Shown: positions 36,152 to 45,286, counted from the stretch's first letter. The stretch is DNA of 64,000 nt from Candidatus Cloacimonadota bacterium (GCA_030445745.1 JASUTE010000003.1:62001-126000); one strand, 5' to 3'. Translations and numbers: made by a program. The notes: generated by a model not told the origin, from the sequence alone.

Positions 36152-36724
36152 CTACCCTTTATCAATAATATCTAAAATTTGTTTGCCAGCACTATTCATG
36201 TTAGCTGCCATAGAAATAAAACCATGCTGTTTGATAAGCAAAATATCATAGTTAGCACAGATCTTTAGTACTTCTTTAATTTGGGCATAGGAACCATAGG
36301 GCTGTTTTTTTGCAGTTATAGGAATATTGTATTGGGAAATTAGTTTGGAATTCAGCAGGTTATGTCCATGGAAAATAGCATTTACCTTTGGCCGTTTGGT
36401 GTAAAGCGCATAGTGCAAAATAGCTTCGGAAGAGGGCTGCTGCTTGCCTTCCACAAATACAGTGTTTCCTTTGATTTTTTTTACTAAAACCAGTTGGGAA
36501 GCAGAGATATTTTGCAGATTGGCACCTGTGGCTGTGATTATGAAGCCATTTGAGCAGCGGAAACTAAGGTTACCACCAAAACCGCCACCGGGTAGAGCTG
36601 GTGAAAGCCCCTTTTGGGCAAAGATACTACACCATTTTTTTAATTCCGAGATTTGCGAATGCTGCACTGGTTGCTGGCTAAGAAAATTAGTAGTAAATTT
36701 GGTGCCAATGTATTTTTCGCTCAT
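36152..36724 (-). CDS. Class II aldolase/dehydratase, MtnB- or Ald2-like
   Basis: A 190-residue class II aldolase-family protein. The zinc ligands are visible as HGH in NAIFHGHNLL plus the His in LLIKQHGFIS; the Glu/Ser block SSEAILHYALY is the catalytic region, and GGNLSFR with TATGANL binds the sugar phosphate. Both the methylthioribulose-1-phosphate dehydratase (MtnB) and the aldolase of the DHAP shunt (Ald2, FucA-like) fall here; sequence reading cannot separate them. It overlaps the end of mtnA by four bases, so the two are co-translated, which supports methylthioribulose-1-phosphate as substrate. No mtnC, mtnD or mtnK homologue is in the window. Confidence 0.8.
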   Translation of the reverse strand: MSEKYIGTKFTTNFLSQQPVQHSQISELKKWCSIFAQKGLSPALPGGGFGGNLSFRCSNGFIITATGANLQNISASQLVLVKKIKGNTVFVEGKQQPSSEAILHYALYTKRPKVNAIFHGHNLLNSKLISQYNIPITAKKQPYGSYAQIKEVLKICANYDILLIKQHGFISMAANMNSAGKQILDIIDKG

Positions 36725-37737
36725 TTTTGCAAATGCCTTATCTGCTCTGGTCTAAAGATGCCCTTATCGGTGATAATGCCAGTTATGTAGCGGGCGGGTG
36801 TTATATCGAAAGCTGGATTTTGAATTGGCGAATTGGGGTTGGCAATAAGTTTATCTTCAATATAACTTATTTCTTCATCAGCTCGCTGTTCAATGGGAAT
36901 TTTAGCACCGCTAGCACAGCTAAAGTCGATGGTAGAAAGCGGAGCAGCAATGTAGAAGGGAATATTGTTTGCTTTGGCAACAACTGCTTTTTCGTAGGTG
37001 CCTATTTTGTTGGCCACATCGCCGTTAAGGGCAACTCTGTCGGCGCCGGTTATTACCATATCTACCTGACCGGTTTGCATAAAATAGCCAGCAGCATTAT
37101 CGGCAATAATGGCATGAGGAATACCTTCCTGTTCTAACTCGAAAGCTGTAAGCCGGCTGCCCTGCAAGCGCGGGCGGGTTTCATCGACGTAAACGAAGAT
37201 GTTTCTGTGTTTGCTGAAACGAATAGGCGCCAGCGCTGTGCCAAAGTCCACTGTGGCCAAAGCACCAGCATTGCAGTGGGTTAAAATTTGAAAGTTGGGC
37301 TGTATGAGCTCTGCGCCCAGCTTGCCTATCTGGCGGCAAGCTTGCACATTACTATCGGCAAAAGCCTGGGCTGCCTGCAATGCTGTGGCAGCAGAGTCAG
37401 CTGGGCTCTGCGCAATAGCTGCTTCCACCTGGTTTAGCGCATAACTAAGATCGAAAGCGGTGGGACGTGTGGCTAACAGGGTTTCTTTACTTTTTTTTAT
37501 AAATTCAGCAAAATTTTTAGCTGGAGCTAGCCTGGCTGCCAGAGCTAAACCAAAACCACCGGTAGCACCAATTGCCGGCGCTCCGCGTACTTGCATTTGC
37601 AGTATAGCCTGGGCCACCTGCTCTACGGTGGTTAACTGCAGAACTTTGAAATTAAAGGGTAAACTGGTTTGGTCGATTATATTTATGGCACCATCTTGCC
37701 ACCACACTGTGCGATATTGTAGGTCTGCTATTTGCAT
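36721..37737 (-). CDS. mtnA: S-methyl-5-thioribose-1-phosphate isomerase
   Basis: A 338-residue isomerase from the ATG at 37737, which has GGAGGA just upstream; an in-frame codon 75 bases further out would add a hydrophobic stretch foreign to the family. Active-site blocks are MQVRGAPAIGATGGFG, LTHCNAGALATVDFGTAL with the catalytic Cys, and ITGADRVALNGDVANKIGT with the catalytic Asp. It opens methylthioribose-1-phosphate to methylthioribulose-1-phosphate. The block is GC-richer by eye than the flanking genes. The related ribose-1,5-bisphosphate isomerase is less likely with this neighbour. Confidence 0.93.
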   Translation of the reverse strand: MQIADLQYRTVWWQDGAINIIDQTSLPFNFKVLQLTTVEQVAQAILQMQVRGAPAIGATGGFGLALAARLAPAKNFAEFIKKSKETLLATRPTAFDLSYALNQVEAAIAQSPADSAATALQAAQAFADSNVQACRQIGKLGAELIQPNFQILTHCNAGALATVDFGTALAPIRFSKHRNIFVYVDETRPRLQGSRLTAFELEQEGIPHAIIADNAAGYFMQTGQVDMVITGADRVALNGDVANKIGTYEKAVVAKANNIPFYIAAPLSTIDFSCASGAKIPIEQRADEEISYIEDKLIANPNSPIQNPAFDITPARYITGIITDKGIFRPEQIRHLQK

Positions 37738-37918
37738 TTTTCCTCCAAATTTATTTTTTAAATTATTTATTAAACTTATGAATGTCAATGTAAATTTTAT
37801 AAGTAAATTCAATTTTTCAAAATAAATATTAAACTTTTACCAATGTAATATCACCCCATCACGCCCGAAATACATTTTTCATTTGACAGATAAACTCTAA
37901 TTTAGCTATTTTTGTTTT

Positions 37919-38659
37919 ATGAAATTTAAATTCGATTATTCCCAGCCTTTGGTAGCAGCCAGCATTCACAGTGGGCACAAGCTTACCAAAAAGCTGCAGC
38001 GCAAAATAAACGTAAGTGATCAGCAACGTTTTGCTGAAGAAGATCCATTTACGGAGCTTCTTACCGCAAGTTTTGGGAATAGCATACAGGTAGTAACCAG
38101 CCGCTTTGTGGCAGATGTGAACCGCCGTCCGCACCGCTTTATTTACCAAAAGCCGGAAGATGCTTGGGGTTTAGCGGTGCTGCAGCAGCCGCTGAATAGC
38201 TCCGAGCTGGTTCAAGCTGCTGGTTTCTACCACAGATTCTACCATAAGGTGGAACATTACATTAACCGGCTGCTGCTAAAATTCCCTGTGCTGTTTGTCT
38301 ACGATTTCCATAGTTTTAATGCCAGAACTGAAAATGGTTACCCCGACATAATGGTTGGGCGCAGCAACTTGCAGCCCCGATTCTACCCTATTGCTACCAA
38401 GCTGCAACAGCACTATCAAGCTGGCTATAACAATAGTAAACAGGTAATTTTGGACGGCTTCTACCCCGGGGGCTATTTTCCCCGCTGGTTGCATCACACT
38501 TTTCCCAATCGAGTTATCTGCATCGCTATGGAATTTAACAAAAATCTGTTCATGACCTCGCCGACCGGAACCTTGAAACAAGCCGAATTTAATAAACTAA
38601 AACAACTGGTAGAGACTTCTAAACCAATTATTTTAGATTATCTAAATGAAATATCTTAG
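37919..38659 (+). CDS. N-formylglutamate amidohydrolase-like protein
   Basis: A 246-residue protein of the FGase family. Conserved features are the early ASIHSGHKL, the acid cluster EEDPFTELLTASF, RFVADVNRRPH, and LFVYDFHSFN, which holds metal-binding His and Asp. Most members are uncharacterised beyond a hydrolase role in histidine degradation (N-formylglutamate to glutamate). No other hut gene is nearby, so the substrate is open. Its end overlaps the ogt start by 14 bases. It is one of the GC-richer genes here, by eye. Confidence 0.8.
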   Translation: MKFKFDYSQPLVAASIHSGHKLTKKLQRKINVSDQQRFAEEDPFTELLTASFGNSIQVVTSRFVADVNRRPHRFIYQKPEDAWGLAVLQQPLNSSELVQAAGFYHRFYHKVEHYINRLLLKFPVLFVYDFHSFNARTENGYPDIMVGRSNLQPRFYPIATKLQQHYQAGYNNSKQVILDGFYPGGYFPRWLHHTFPNRVICIAMEFNKNLFMTSPTGTLKQAEFNKLKQLVETSKPIILDYLNEIS

Positions 38660-39095
38660 CAGTTTTACCTCACCGCTAGGTCACCTCTCGCTAGTAGCTA
38701 AAGATGATATTTTGGTTGAACTGAGATTTGCGTCCGCTTCCCAATCACTGAAAAATCCACTATTAAAAGAAGCAGAAAAACAGCTGCAAGCCTATTTTAA
38801 AGGTAAAATTCGCAAATTTGACCTTCCTTATAAAATTAATGGCAGTGATTTCCAAAAACAGGTGCTGACAGCTGCTTCCCAAATAGAATATGGCCACACC
38901 ATTAGCTATGGCGAATTGGCTAAAAAAATAGGAAAACCCAACAGCGCCCAAGCAGTGGGCCAGGCTTTGGCTAGCAACTCGTTACCAATTATTATTCCCT
39001 GCCACAGAATTATAGCAAAAAATGGATTGGGCGGATATAATGGTAGCTTGTGGCGCAAAAGCTTCCTACTAAATTTTGAAAAAATTAACAGCTAG
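38646..39095 (+). CDS. ogt: Methylated-DNA--protein-cysteine methyltransferase
   Basis: A 149-residue suicide enzyme that takes the methyl group from O6-methylguanine. The active Cys lies in IIPCHRIIAKNG; the helix-turn-helix region is ISYGELAKKIGKPNSAQAVGQAL and the C-terminal NGLGGYNGSLWRK is typical. Length suits the short Ogt form without the Ada N-domain. It overlaps the preceding gene by 14 bases, suggesting translational coupling. Confidence 0.95.
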   Translation: MKYLSSFTSPLGHLSLVAKDDILVELRFASASQSLKNPLLKEAEKQLQAYFKGKIRKFDLPYKINGSDFQKQVLTAASQIEYGHTISYGELAKKIGKPNSAQAVGQALASNSLPIIIPCHRIIAKNGLGGYNGSLWRKSFLLNFEKINS

Positions 39096-39109
39096 CAAAG
39101 GATCTCTGT

Positions 39110-39133
39110 CATTATGCATATGCAGGCATAATG
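39110..39133 (+). other. Perfect 8-bp hairpin downstream of ogt
   Basis: CATTATGC (39110-39117) pairs with GCATAATG (39126-39133) across an eight-base loop. No T-run follows, so it is a poor intrinsic terminator; it could be a processing or protein-binding site, or a trace of the rearrangement that left gene remnants just downstream. Confidence 0.35.
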
Positions 39134-39139
39134 TGGTGA

Positions 39140-39262
39140 AAAAGACCTGAATTTGTTTTTTTGCTGAATAATCCCATATTCTACGATCTTAGCGATAAAG
39201 AAGCTGAATATGTAAATGAAAAGAGCAGCCAGCAAACTCTAGCCAGTAAGAGTTTCTGGTAA
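39140..39262 (+). other. Open reading stretch of unknown origin between ogt and OsmC remnant
   Basis: Forty codons are open after a stop, with protein-like content (FLLNNPIFYDLSDKEAEYVN) but no start codon with a ribosome binding site. It may be a fragment of a gene lost here; I do not recognise it. Confidence 0.25.
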
Positions 39263-39515
39263 CCAAAGAATCACTTTCAACTGCATCTACTTACGTGGTA
39301 TTAGCGTGAAGATAGAAGGCGATTTAGATCTGGAAATCCTGATGGGCAAAAGCAAATACTATCGCGCTGGTTTCCAAGGAATAAAAGTGATAACCACTAT
39401 TGAAGCCGATATGAGCAAGGAAGAAAAGGAAAAATTCGTAAATGAAATAGACGAACGTTGCCCTATTGCCGATAATATCGCTGGCATCACCCCCATCGAA
39501 TTTGTAGTAAAATAA
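39243..39515 (+). pseudogene. 5'-truncated OsmC-family remnant
   Basis: The open frame (about 90 codons) from 39243 has no suitable start. From about 39279 it reads as the C-terminal part of an OsmC-like protein: RGISVKIEGDLDLE, RAGFQGIKV and the redox motif ERCPIADNI with a Cys. Full OsmC proteins are about 130-145 residues and need an N-terminal Cys-bearing helix that is absent. A GTG at 39306 could start a 69-residue product. The simplest reading is a decayed gene; a functional short protein is less likely. OsmC proteins reduce organic peroxides. Confidence 0.65.
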
Positions 39516-39555
39516 ACTAAATTATTCAAACCAGCTTTGCCAGTCAGAACAGGTT

Positions 39556-40092
39556 TTACTTTTGCATTATCTTCACATTCTCTTCTCCGTCTGTGCTCTC
39601 AAAAGCAACTTTTATAACTTCCGATTGCGAAGTAGGAACTTCTCTGCCCACAAAATCTGCTTTCACTGGCATCTCGTGGTGTCCACGGTCTATTAGCACA
39701 CCCAATTGAATCTTTTGTGGTCTGCCAAAAGAAAGTAACCCGTCTATAGCAGCACGTACCGTTCTACCAGTATAAAGTACATCATCTATCAGCACTATGA
39801 TAGAATTTTTGATATCAAAATTAATGATCGTATCTTTGTGAACAGGACTTTCAGCGATCTGGGAAAGATCATCGCGGTACAGAGTAATATCCAAAATTCC
39901 TACTTCCACCTCTTCCCCTTCAATTTGCTTCAGGTATTGGGCTATTTTTTGGGCCATTGGCACTCCGCGGCTGCGAATTCCCACTAAATAAACATTATCC
40001 AGTCCGGAATTTTTCTCCAAGATCTCTAGTGCCATGCGCTGCAAACTGCGCTCCATATCTGGTTTGTTCATTATTACAGATTTTGTTTTCAT
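39556..40092 (-). CDS. pyrR: PyrR bifunctional protein (uracil phosphoribosyltransferase/regulator)
   Basis: A 178-residue PRTase of the PyrR family. The PRPP-binding motif is VLIDDVLYTGRTVRAA (about 105-120), and the LVGIRSRGVPMA and RPQKIQLGVLIDRGHHE blocks are standard. PyrR binds pyr mRNA leaders with UMP and has weak uracil PRTase activity. No pyr genes or PyrR-type leader are visible in this window, so any target is elsewhere. It overlaps the uvrC stop by four bases. Confidence 0.93.
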   Translation of the reverse strand: MKTKSVIMNKPDMERSLQRMALEILEKNSGLDNVYLVGIRSRGVPMAQKIAQYLKQIEGEEVEVGILDITLYRDDLSQIAESPVHKDTIINFDIKNSIIVLIDDVLYTGRTVRAAIDGLLSFGRPQKIQLGVLIDRGHHEMPVKADFVGREVPTSQSEVIKVAFESTDGEENVKIMQK

Positions 40093-41888
40093 TTTAAATT
40101 CTCCTTTATTAATTTGGCTGTTTTCTCACCAATTCCTTTTGTCTTCATCAATTCTTTTACATCAGCTTTTTTTATATTTTCTATAGACCCAAATTCTTTC
40201 AATAAAATGAATTTAGTATGTTCACCTACACCCTTAATTTGGTCTAACTGGCTGGTGAGTGTGCGCGTTTTGCGTCTTTTCCTATGAAAAGTAATAGCAA
40301 AGCGATGCGCTTCATCGCGAATATGAACCAAAAGCCGCAATGCCGCTGAATTCCGTGGTAATATTATGGAATCTTTCTGGCCTGGTACAAATACTTCTTC
40401 GATACGTTTTGCCAGCGAAATAAGCTCAACCTGCCAATTTTGAGCTTTCACCACTTTATAGGCAGAACTAAGCTGGCCTTTACCACCATCAATAACGATG
40501 AGATCTGGCCTATCAGCTTCTTCCAACTTATTAAAATAGCGCTGTAGGGTTTCTATCATGGAAGCAAAATCGTCTTGTCCCTGCACTGTTTTCATAATAA
40601 AATGTCGATAATTTTTCTTTTTGGGTTTGCCATTTTGAAAGTACACAACGGAGGACACCGTATCGCTACCCTGAATAGTGGAAATATCCACACAGATCAT
40701 TTTGCGGGGCAATTTAGAAAGCTGCAGTTTGTCTTTCAGCTCTTTCACTGGGAAAATAGTACGATTGCTTTTACGCAAATGTTTCAACTTCTGTTCTTCC
40801 ACATAGTTAAAAGCGTTTTCGCGCGCTATTTTCAATATCAAACGGTTTTCGCCCCGTTGGGGCACATGCAATTTTTTACGCAAGATCTCATTCAGATCGG
40901 CAAAATTATGTGGTTCAACCTGCACAATGATTTGATACGGCAAATTATCCAGTTTTTCAGCATAATACTGGGTTAAAAATGCTTCCATTATTTCCGGCAA
41001 ACCACTATCTTTTATATTATCTAGCGGATAGATCTGTTTATTCAGAAGCTTTCCACCCAAAATTTTCAAAATAGCCACAGCAGCTTTGTTTTCTTCTTTG
41101 TAAAGACCTATTACATCGCGGTCTTTCAGGTCGGAAAAGAAAAGACTGGAGGAACGATTTAATTTTTGAATATTGGAAATTTTATCACGCACTTCAGCTG
41201 CTTTTTCATATTGGTAGGAAGCAGCAAGCTCTTGCATTTGCTGCTTAAGATCTTCTATAACTTCCTGATTTTTCCCTTTGAGGAATCTAATAGCATTATT
41301 CACCACCTGACGGTATTCTTTTTTGCTTATTTTGCCTATGCAGGGCGCTGGGCATAACCCCATCTGATAGTTCATACAAGCTCTTTTGTAAAGCTTACCA
41401 CCAGCTACGATCTCTCTTTTGCAGGTACGCAAGGCAAAGATCCATTCCATAGTACGCAGAGTTCTATTCAAAGCTCTACCGTCTGTGTATGGTCCAAAAT
41501 AACGGCTACCATCTTTCACCAATCGCCTGGTTTTTATTATTCGCGGGAAATCCTCATTTGTAGTTACTTTGATGAACGGATATTGTTTATCGTCACGTAG
41601 ATAGATATTGTAGCGTGGTTTGTATTTTTTTATCAGGTTGTTTTCCAAAACCAAAGCACTCTGTTCAGAACTGGTGATAATGTAGTCCAGATCGGTTATA
41701 TTTTTCACCAACTTGCTAGTTTTTCTATCCAAATTACCAGTGGTAAAGTAACTTCTTACCCTATTTTTTAGCACTTTTGCCTTACCCACATAAATTACTT
41801 TATCTTGGGAATTCTTCATCAGATAAACACCCGGTTTAGCGGGCAATAATGCCAGTTTTTGTTTTATTTTCTCAGAATTTTCTGCCAT
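40089..41888 (-). CDS. uvrC: Excinuclease ABC subunit C
   Basis: A 599-residue nuclease of nucleotide excision repair. It has the GIY-YIG domain near the start (PGVYLMKNSQDKVIYVGKAK), Cys residues of the Fe-S-like region (CKREIVAGGKLYKRACMNYQMGLC), a UVR motif near 205, the RNase-H-like C-terminal nuclease (MICVDISTIQGSD, DLIVIDGGKGQL), and a C-terminal helix-hairpin-helix pair (LDQIKGVGEHT, LMKTKGIGEKTAK). It overlaps murJ by 25 bases and pyrR by four. Its partner uvrA lies at 54506. Confidence 0.96.
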   Translation of the reverse strand: MAENSEKIKQKLALLPAKPGVYLMKNSQDKVIYVGKAKVLKNRVRSYFTTGNLDRKTSKLVKNITDLDYIITSSEQSALVLENNLIKKYKPRYNIYLRDDKQYPFIKVTTNEDFPRIIKTRRLVKDGSRYFGPYTDGRALNRTLRTMEWIFALRTCKREIVAGGKLYKRACMNYQMGLCPAPCIGKISKKEYRQVVNNAIRFLKGKNQEVIEDLKQQMQELAASYQYEKAAEVRDKISNIQKLNRSSSLFFSDLKDRDVIGLYKEENKAAVAILKILGGKLLNKQIYPLDNIKDSGLPEIMEAFLTQYYAEKLDNLPYQIIVQVEPHNFADLNEILRKKLHVPQRGENRLILKIARENAFNYVEEQKLKHLRKSNRTIFPVKELKDKLQLSKLPRKMICVDISTIQGSDTVSSVVYFQNGKPKKKNYRHFIMKTVQGQDDFASMIETLQRYFNKLEEADRPDLIVIDGGKGQLSSAYKVVKAQNWQVELISLAKRIEEVFVPGQKDSIILPRNSAALRLLVHIRDEAHRFAITFHRKRRKTRTLTSQLDQIKGVGEHTKFILLKEFGSIENIKKADVKELMKTKGIGEKTAKLIKENLK

Positions 41889-43429
41889 ATTCGTTTTATT
41901 ATAATATCTCCATGTTCAATTTTTAAAATATTTATACCTGCTACCAGAATTAGCAGGCTCATTATTCCCAAAATGGCAATTTTAAGCAGTGCCTGCCAGA
42001 AACTGGCTGCCAGGTAGTAGTAATTTGCCAAACTAAGGAATACAAATATAAATAGTGATATTAGCAAAATCTTTGCAATAGATTTTTTCATAGATGGAAT
42101 ACGTATTTGTGGTATTTTTTTTCTTAAAAACATGAGCAGTACACCAAATTGAATAAGAGCAGAAACCGAAGTAGCCAGAGCCAGGCCAGCGTGTTGCAAA
42201 AATTTCATAAAAATTATGTTCAAACTGATGTTTATAACCACTATAAAAGCTGAAATTTTTACAGGAGTTTTGGTATCTTTGTTGGCATAGTAGATAGGAA
42301 TAATAAGCCGATTAAGCCCGTAAAAAACCAGACCAAGTGAATAAAAAACCAGAGCTGCATTAGTCATGTCTAAAGAATGTTGTCCAAAAGCACCTCGCAT
42401 AAAAATAACTCGGATAATATCTTTCCCTAAACCAGCCAAAATTGCTGTTACAGGTAACATTATCAAACTAAGCGAAATTATCGAAAATCGTAGCTCATCG
42501 GCTAGGGTTTCCCATTTTTTTTGAGCAAAATAGCGGGAAAAGGCTGGCAGGGCCACCACACCAGCGGTAATTCCAAATATCCCCAGCGGTAACTGCATAA
42601 GCCTATTACCATAGTTCAACGCAGCTATACTTCCTGTAGCCAAAGTAGAAGCTAAAATTAAATCCACTGCCAAATTCACCTGGCGAATTGCCAAACCCCA
42701 AACTCCTGGTAAAAAACGCTGCCAAACAGCTTTTAAGCCACCTGCTGCTAAGCTGAAATTCAATCTGAAACGATATCCCAACCTTTTCAACAGTGGAAAA
42801 TTAACAATTGTTTGTAACACTCCACCAATTACCACACCATAAGACCACACAGTAACTTGCTGCTCAACAGTCTGTGCATCTTTCAGAAGAATATATAGCG
42901 CCAGGCTGCCCACCATTCCTATATTTAAAAAGGCAGAAGTTAACCCAGGCAAAAAGAAGTAATCATGCGAATTCAAAATAGCAATAAGGGTAGAAGATAA
43001 ACCGATGAGAAAGAGATAGGGAAACATAATGCGAGTGAGCTTTAAAGTAAGTAAATAAGTTTGTTCCCCGAAACCGGGAGCTAAAACTCGAACTATTAGG
43101 GGTGCCAGCAAAATTCCCAAGCCAGATAAAATTAGCAAAGCTAAAGAGAGCAGTGAAAGCACGTTTATGGCAAAGTTAACTTGATATTTGCGGCCTTTTT
43201 TTATGCCTACTTCGTTGTAGATAGGTACAAAAGCTGCCGAAAGCGCACCTTCGCCAAAAAGTTTACGTAATAAATTGGGAATTTGATATGCTACCTGGAA
43301 AGCATCTGCTACATAGGAAGTACCGAAAAAGCTGGTCATAACTATGTCGCGCACTAAACCCAATATACGGCTTATGAACACAGCTAAAGACATCGATCCA
43401 GCATTTTTGGCTAATTTTCTTTTACTCAT
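41864..43429 (-). CDS. murJ: Lipid II flippase MurJ (MviN)
   Basis: A 521-residue membrane protein with about 14 helices. Family marks are MSLAVFISRILGLVRDIVM, YVADAFQVAYQIPNLLRKLFGEGALSAAFVPIY and the internal KMRQ-region equivalent around ALLIRQVNLAVD (AIRQVNLAVDLI). It moves lipid-linked peptidoglycan precursor across the inner membrane. It starts the murJ-uvrC-pyrR group and overlaps uvrC by 25 bases. Confidence 0.93.
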   Translation of the reverse strand: MSKRKLAKNAGSMSLAVFISRILGLVRDIVMTSFFGTSYVADAFQVAYQIPNLLRKLFGEGALSAAFVPIYNEVGIKKGRKYQVNFAINVLSLLSLALLILSGLGILLAPLIVRVLAPGFGEQTYLLTLKLTRIMFPYLFLIGLSSTLIAILNSHDYFFLPGLTSAFLNIGMVGSLALYILLKDAQTVEQQVTVWSYGVVIGGVLQTIVNFPLLKRLGYRFRLNFSLAAGGLKAVWQRFLPGVWGLAIRQVNLAVDLILASTLATGSIAALNYGNRLMQLPLGIFGITAGVVALPAFSRYFAQKKWETLADELRFSIISLSLIMLPVTAILAGLGKDIIRVIFMRGAFGQHSLDMTNAALVFYSLGLVFYGLNRLIIPIYYANKDTKTPVKISAFIVVINISLNIIFMKFLQHAGLALATSVSALIQFGVLLMFLRKKIPQIRIPSMKKSIAKILLISLFIFVFLSLANYYYLAASFWQALLKIAILGIMSLLILVAGINILKIEHGDIIIKRIWQKILRK

Positions 43430-43605
43430 AAAGTCTATCTATTCACTTTTCGGATTTGCAAACTACAGATTACGTGACTAAAAAACTTTTTTATTAAATT
43501 CGTTTCTCTCTGTCTAACCTTGCACTAGTTTCCCAAATTTGAGTATTAAGCCATCATAGAGATTTTCACATATTTATAGTGAACCAGAGAGCTCAAGCAG
43601 ATTCT

Positions 43606-44157
43606 CTAACAATCCGTTATTTTTTCTAAAAGCTTTTTCAAGGTGTTATCTTGCATAACATTTTCAGCTGATTTGTAAAACTTACCCATATCTTTTCCAG
43701 TGAGTTTACTGTACATCTTTGCCTGAAAAGCCATTTCCAGTTTATCAAGCTGCTTCACAAAGCAGCCTTCGGCTGTTCTGCCTTCCTCGAAATCCAGCCA
43801 TAGATTCAACCAATATTCGGAATTTTCCAATTGGGAGAAGATTTTTTCCACTGCTTTTGTTTCCAAATGGTTTTTTTCTTTTTCAGAAATTCCATCGTGC
43901 GGTGTTATATCTCCGGTAATAACTTCTCCGGTTTCGTGCAAAATAGCCATTTCCAAAACACGTTGTTTGTTTAGATGAGCGGGGCATAAAAACAAGGCCA
44001 AAACAGCTGTGCCAAAGCTGTGATCGGCTACACTTTCGCAAATATTCGCGTCTATTCCACTTTTTAACCACCCCTGGCGCAACAGAGATTTTAATTCCAC
44101 CAAATCCCAATAGATTTGCAAACTTCCTTCAAGATGGTGGTCATAGCGTTTTTTCAT
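43606..44157 (-). CDS. HD-domain phosphohydrolase (YfbR/HDDC2-like)
   Basis: A 183-residue HD protein. Metal-binding residues are seen in SVADHSFGTA, AILHETGEVITGDITP and the late KQLDKLEMAFQAKMY. The RQGWLKSGI opening and GDITP block suit the YfbR/HDDC2 5'-deoxynucleotidase branch, which removes phosphate from deoxynucleoside monophosphates. The substrate is inferred from the family only. It is the last gene of the long leftward run from adk, after the adaptor gene with a two-base gap. Confidence 0.82.
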   Translation of the reverse strand: MKKRYDHHLEGSLQIYWDLVELKSLLRQGWLKSGIDANICESVADHSFGTAVLALFLCPAHLNKQRVLEMAILHETGEVITGDITPHDGISEKEKNHLETKAVEKIFSQLENSEYWLNLWLDFEEGRTAEGCFVKQLDKLEMAFQAKMYSKLTGKDMGKFYKSAENVMQDNTLKKLLEKITDC

Positions 44158-44159
44158 TC

Positions 44160-45278
44160 CTAATGACCAAATCTGATATTCATATTATTGTTGTTAGGTG
44201 TTTTGGGCTTGGTTAAGGAAATTGTATCGCCTAAACTAACTCCTTCAATAACTTCTACCTGCTGAAAATCGTTGATACCAGTTTTAACAAATTTAGGGCC
44301 AGCAATGGTGTCGTTTTTTACTTGGTAAACTATATCTTCGCCATCTTGATCGCTAAAAATTGCACGAATCGGTACAACTAGAATATCTTGCTTTTCTTCG
44401 CCAATTATGCTGATGTTAGCGGTCATACCGGGTTTAAGTTTTTCATCCACGTCCAATATCTCAATTTCCACAGGAAATACTTTAACGTTGTTGTATTCCA
44501 CTGCCATTGCGGCTATTTTAGTAATTTTCCCATTATATTGGGAATAGGGATAAGCATCTACTCTTATCTCAACCTTTTGAGCATCTTCTATCTTGGAAAT
44601 ATCGACTTCATTGATGCGAGTGGTTACTATCATTCTCTCTAAATCGGCTAAAGTCATTATTACAGTACCAGCATTGTAAGAACCAGTGCTTGATACGACC
44701 ATTTCACCCTCTTCAACCTGCTTCTGGATAACAGTTCCTGAGGCTGGTGAAACTAGTTTAGAAACATTATCTATAGTTTCTATCTCTTGGATTAATTCAG
44801 ATTGACGCAAAGCATTTTGATAATCTAATTTAGCTTCTATTAAATTATCTTGGGCATTATCTAATTCATCTTTGGAAACATAATTCTTTTTATACAGTTT
44901 TTCTACTTTCTGCAATTCTTCTCTAGCATTCTCCAATCTAATTTCCGAAAGTTTCAGATTAGTATTGATTCGGGCAATCTCTTCTGCCTGGTTGTAATCT
45001 GGTTCCACATCGGCTATTATGTCTCCTTTTTGAACATAATCACCTTCTTCTACATAAAATTTGAGGATCTTACCAGATATTTTAGATTTAATTTCAACTT
45101 GTTTAATAGGTTCTATCTCGCCTGTTTCTTCCAGTTTAATAGTTATATCACCTTTGCCAACTTTGTATGTCTGAATTTTCATTTTTACAGTAGATTCAGC
45201 GGTATTGTCTTTTGAAAATATAGCAATTAAAACTATAATTACTATGATAACTGCTATAATAATTGCAAATTTTTTCAT
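44160..45278 (-). CDS. HlyD-family efflux adaptor (MacA-like)
   Basis: A 372-residue periplasmic adaptor with an N-terminal membrane helix (3-22). The lipoyl halves are EIKSKISGKILKFYVEEGDYVQKGDIIADVE and LVSPASGTVIQKQVEEGEMV; a coiled hairpin lies between (about 100-155), and beta-barrel and membrane-proximal domains follow (KVFPVEIEILDVDEKLKPGMTANI). Such adaptors link an inner-membrane ABC or RND pump to a TolC channel. A TolC-type gene lies two genes upstream, and a MacB-type permease is at the right edge of the window, some 18 kb away. Confidence 0.9.
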   Translation of the reverse strand: MKKFAIIIAVIIVIIVLIAIFSKDNTAESTVKMKIQTYKVGKGDITIKLEETGEIEPIKQVEIKSKISGKILKFYVEEGDYVQKGDIIADVEPDYNQAEEIARINTNLKLSEIRLENAREELQKVEKLYKKNYVSKDELDNAQDNLIEAKLDYQNALRQSELIQEIETIDNVSKLVSPASGTVIQKQVEEGEMVVSSTGSYNAGTVIMTLADLERMIVTTRINEVDISKIEDAQKVEIRVDAYPYSQYNGKITKIAAMAVEYNNVKVFPVEIEILDVDEKLKPGMTANISIIGEEKQDILVVPIRAIFSDQDGEDIVYQVKNDTIAGPKFVKTGINDFQQVEVIEGVSLGDTISLTKPKTPNNNNMNIRFGH

Positions 45279-45286
45279 CTTCTCTC

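Noticed and set aside
37738-37812. Longer start for MtnA
   Set aside because: It adds 25 hydrophobic residues not found in MtnA, whereas GGAGGA lies just before the ATG at 37737.
39306-39515. Intact small protein of 69 residues
   Set aside because: It matches only the C-terminal part of OsmC, and the frame upstream continues the match without a start codon, so a truncated remnant is more likely.
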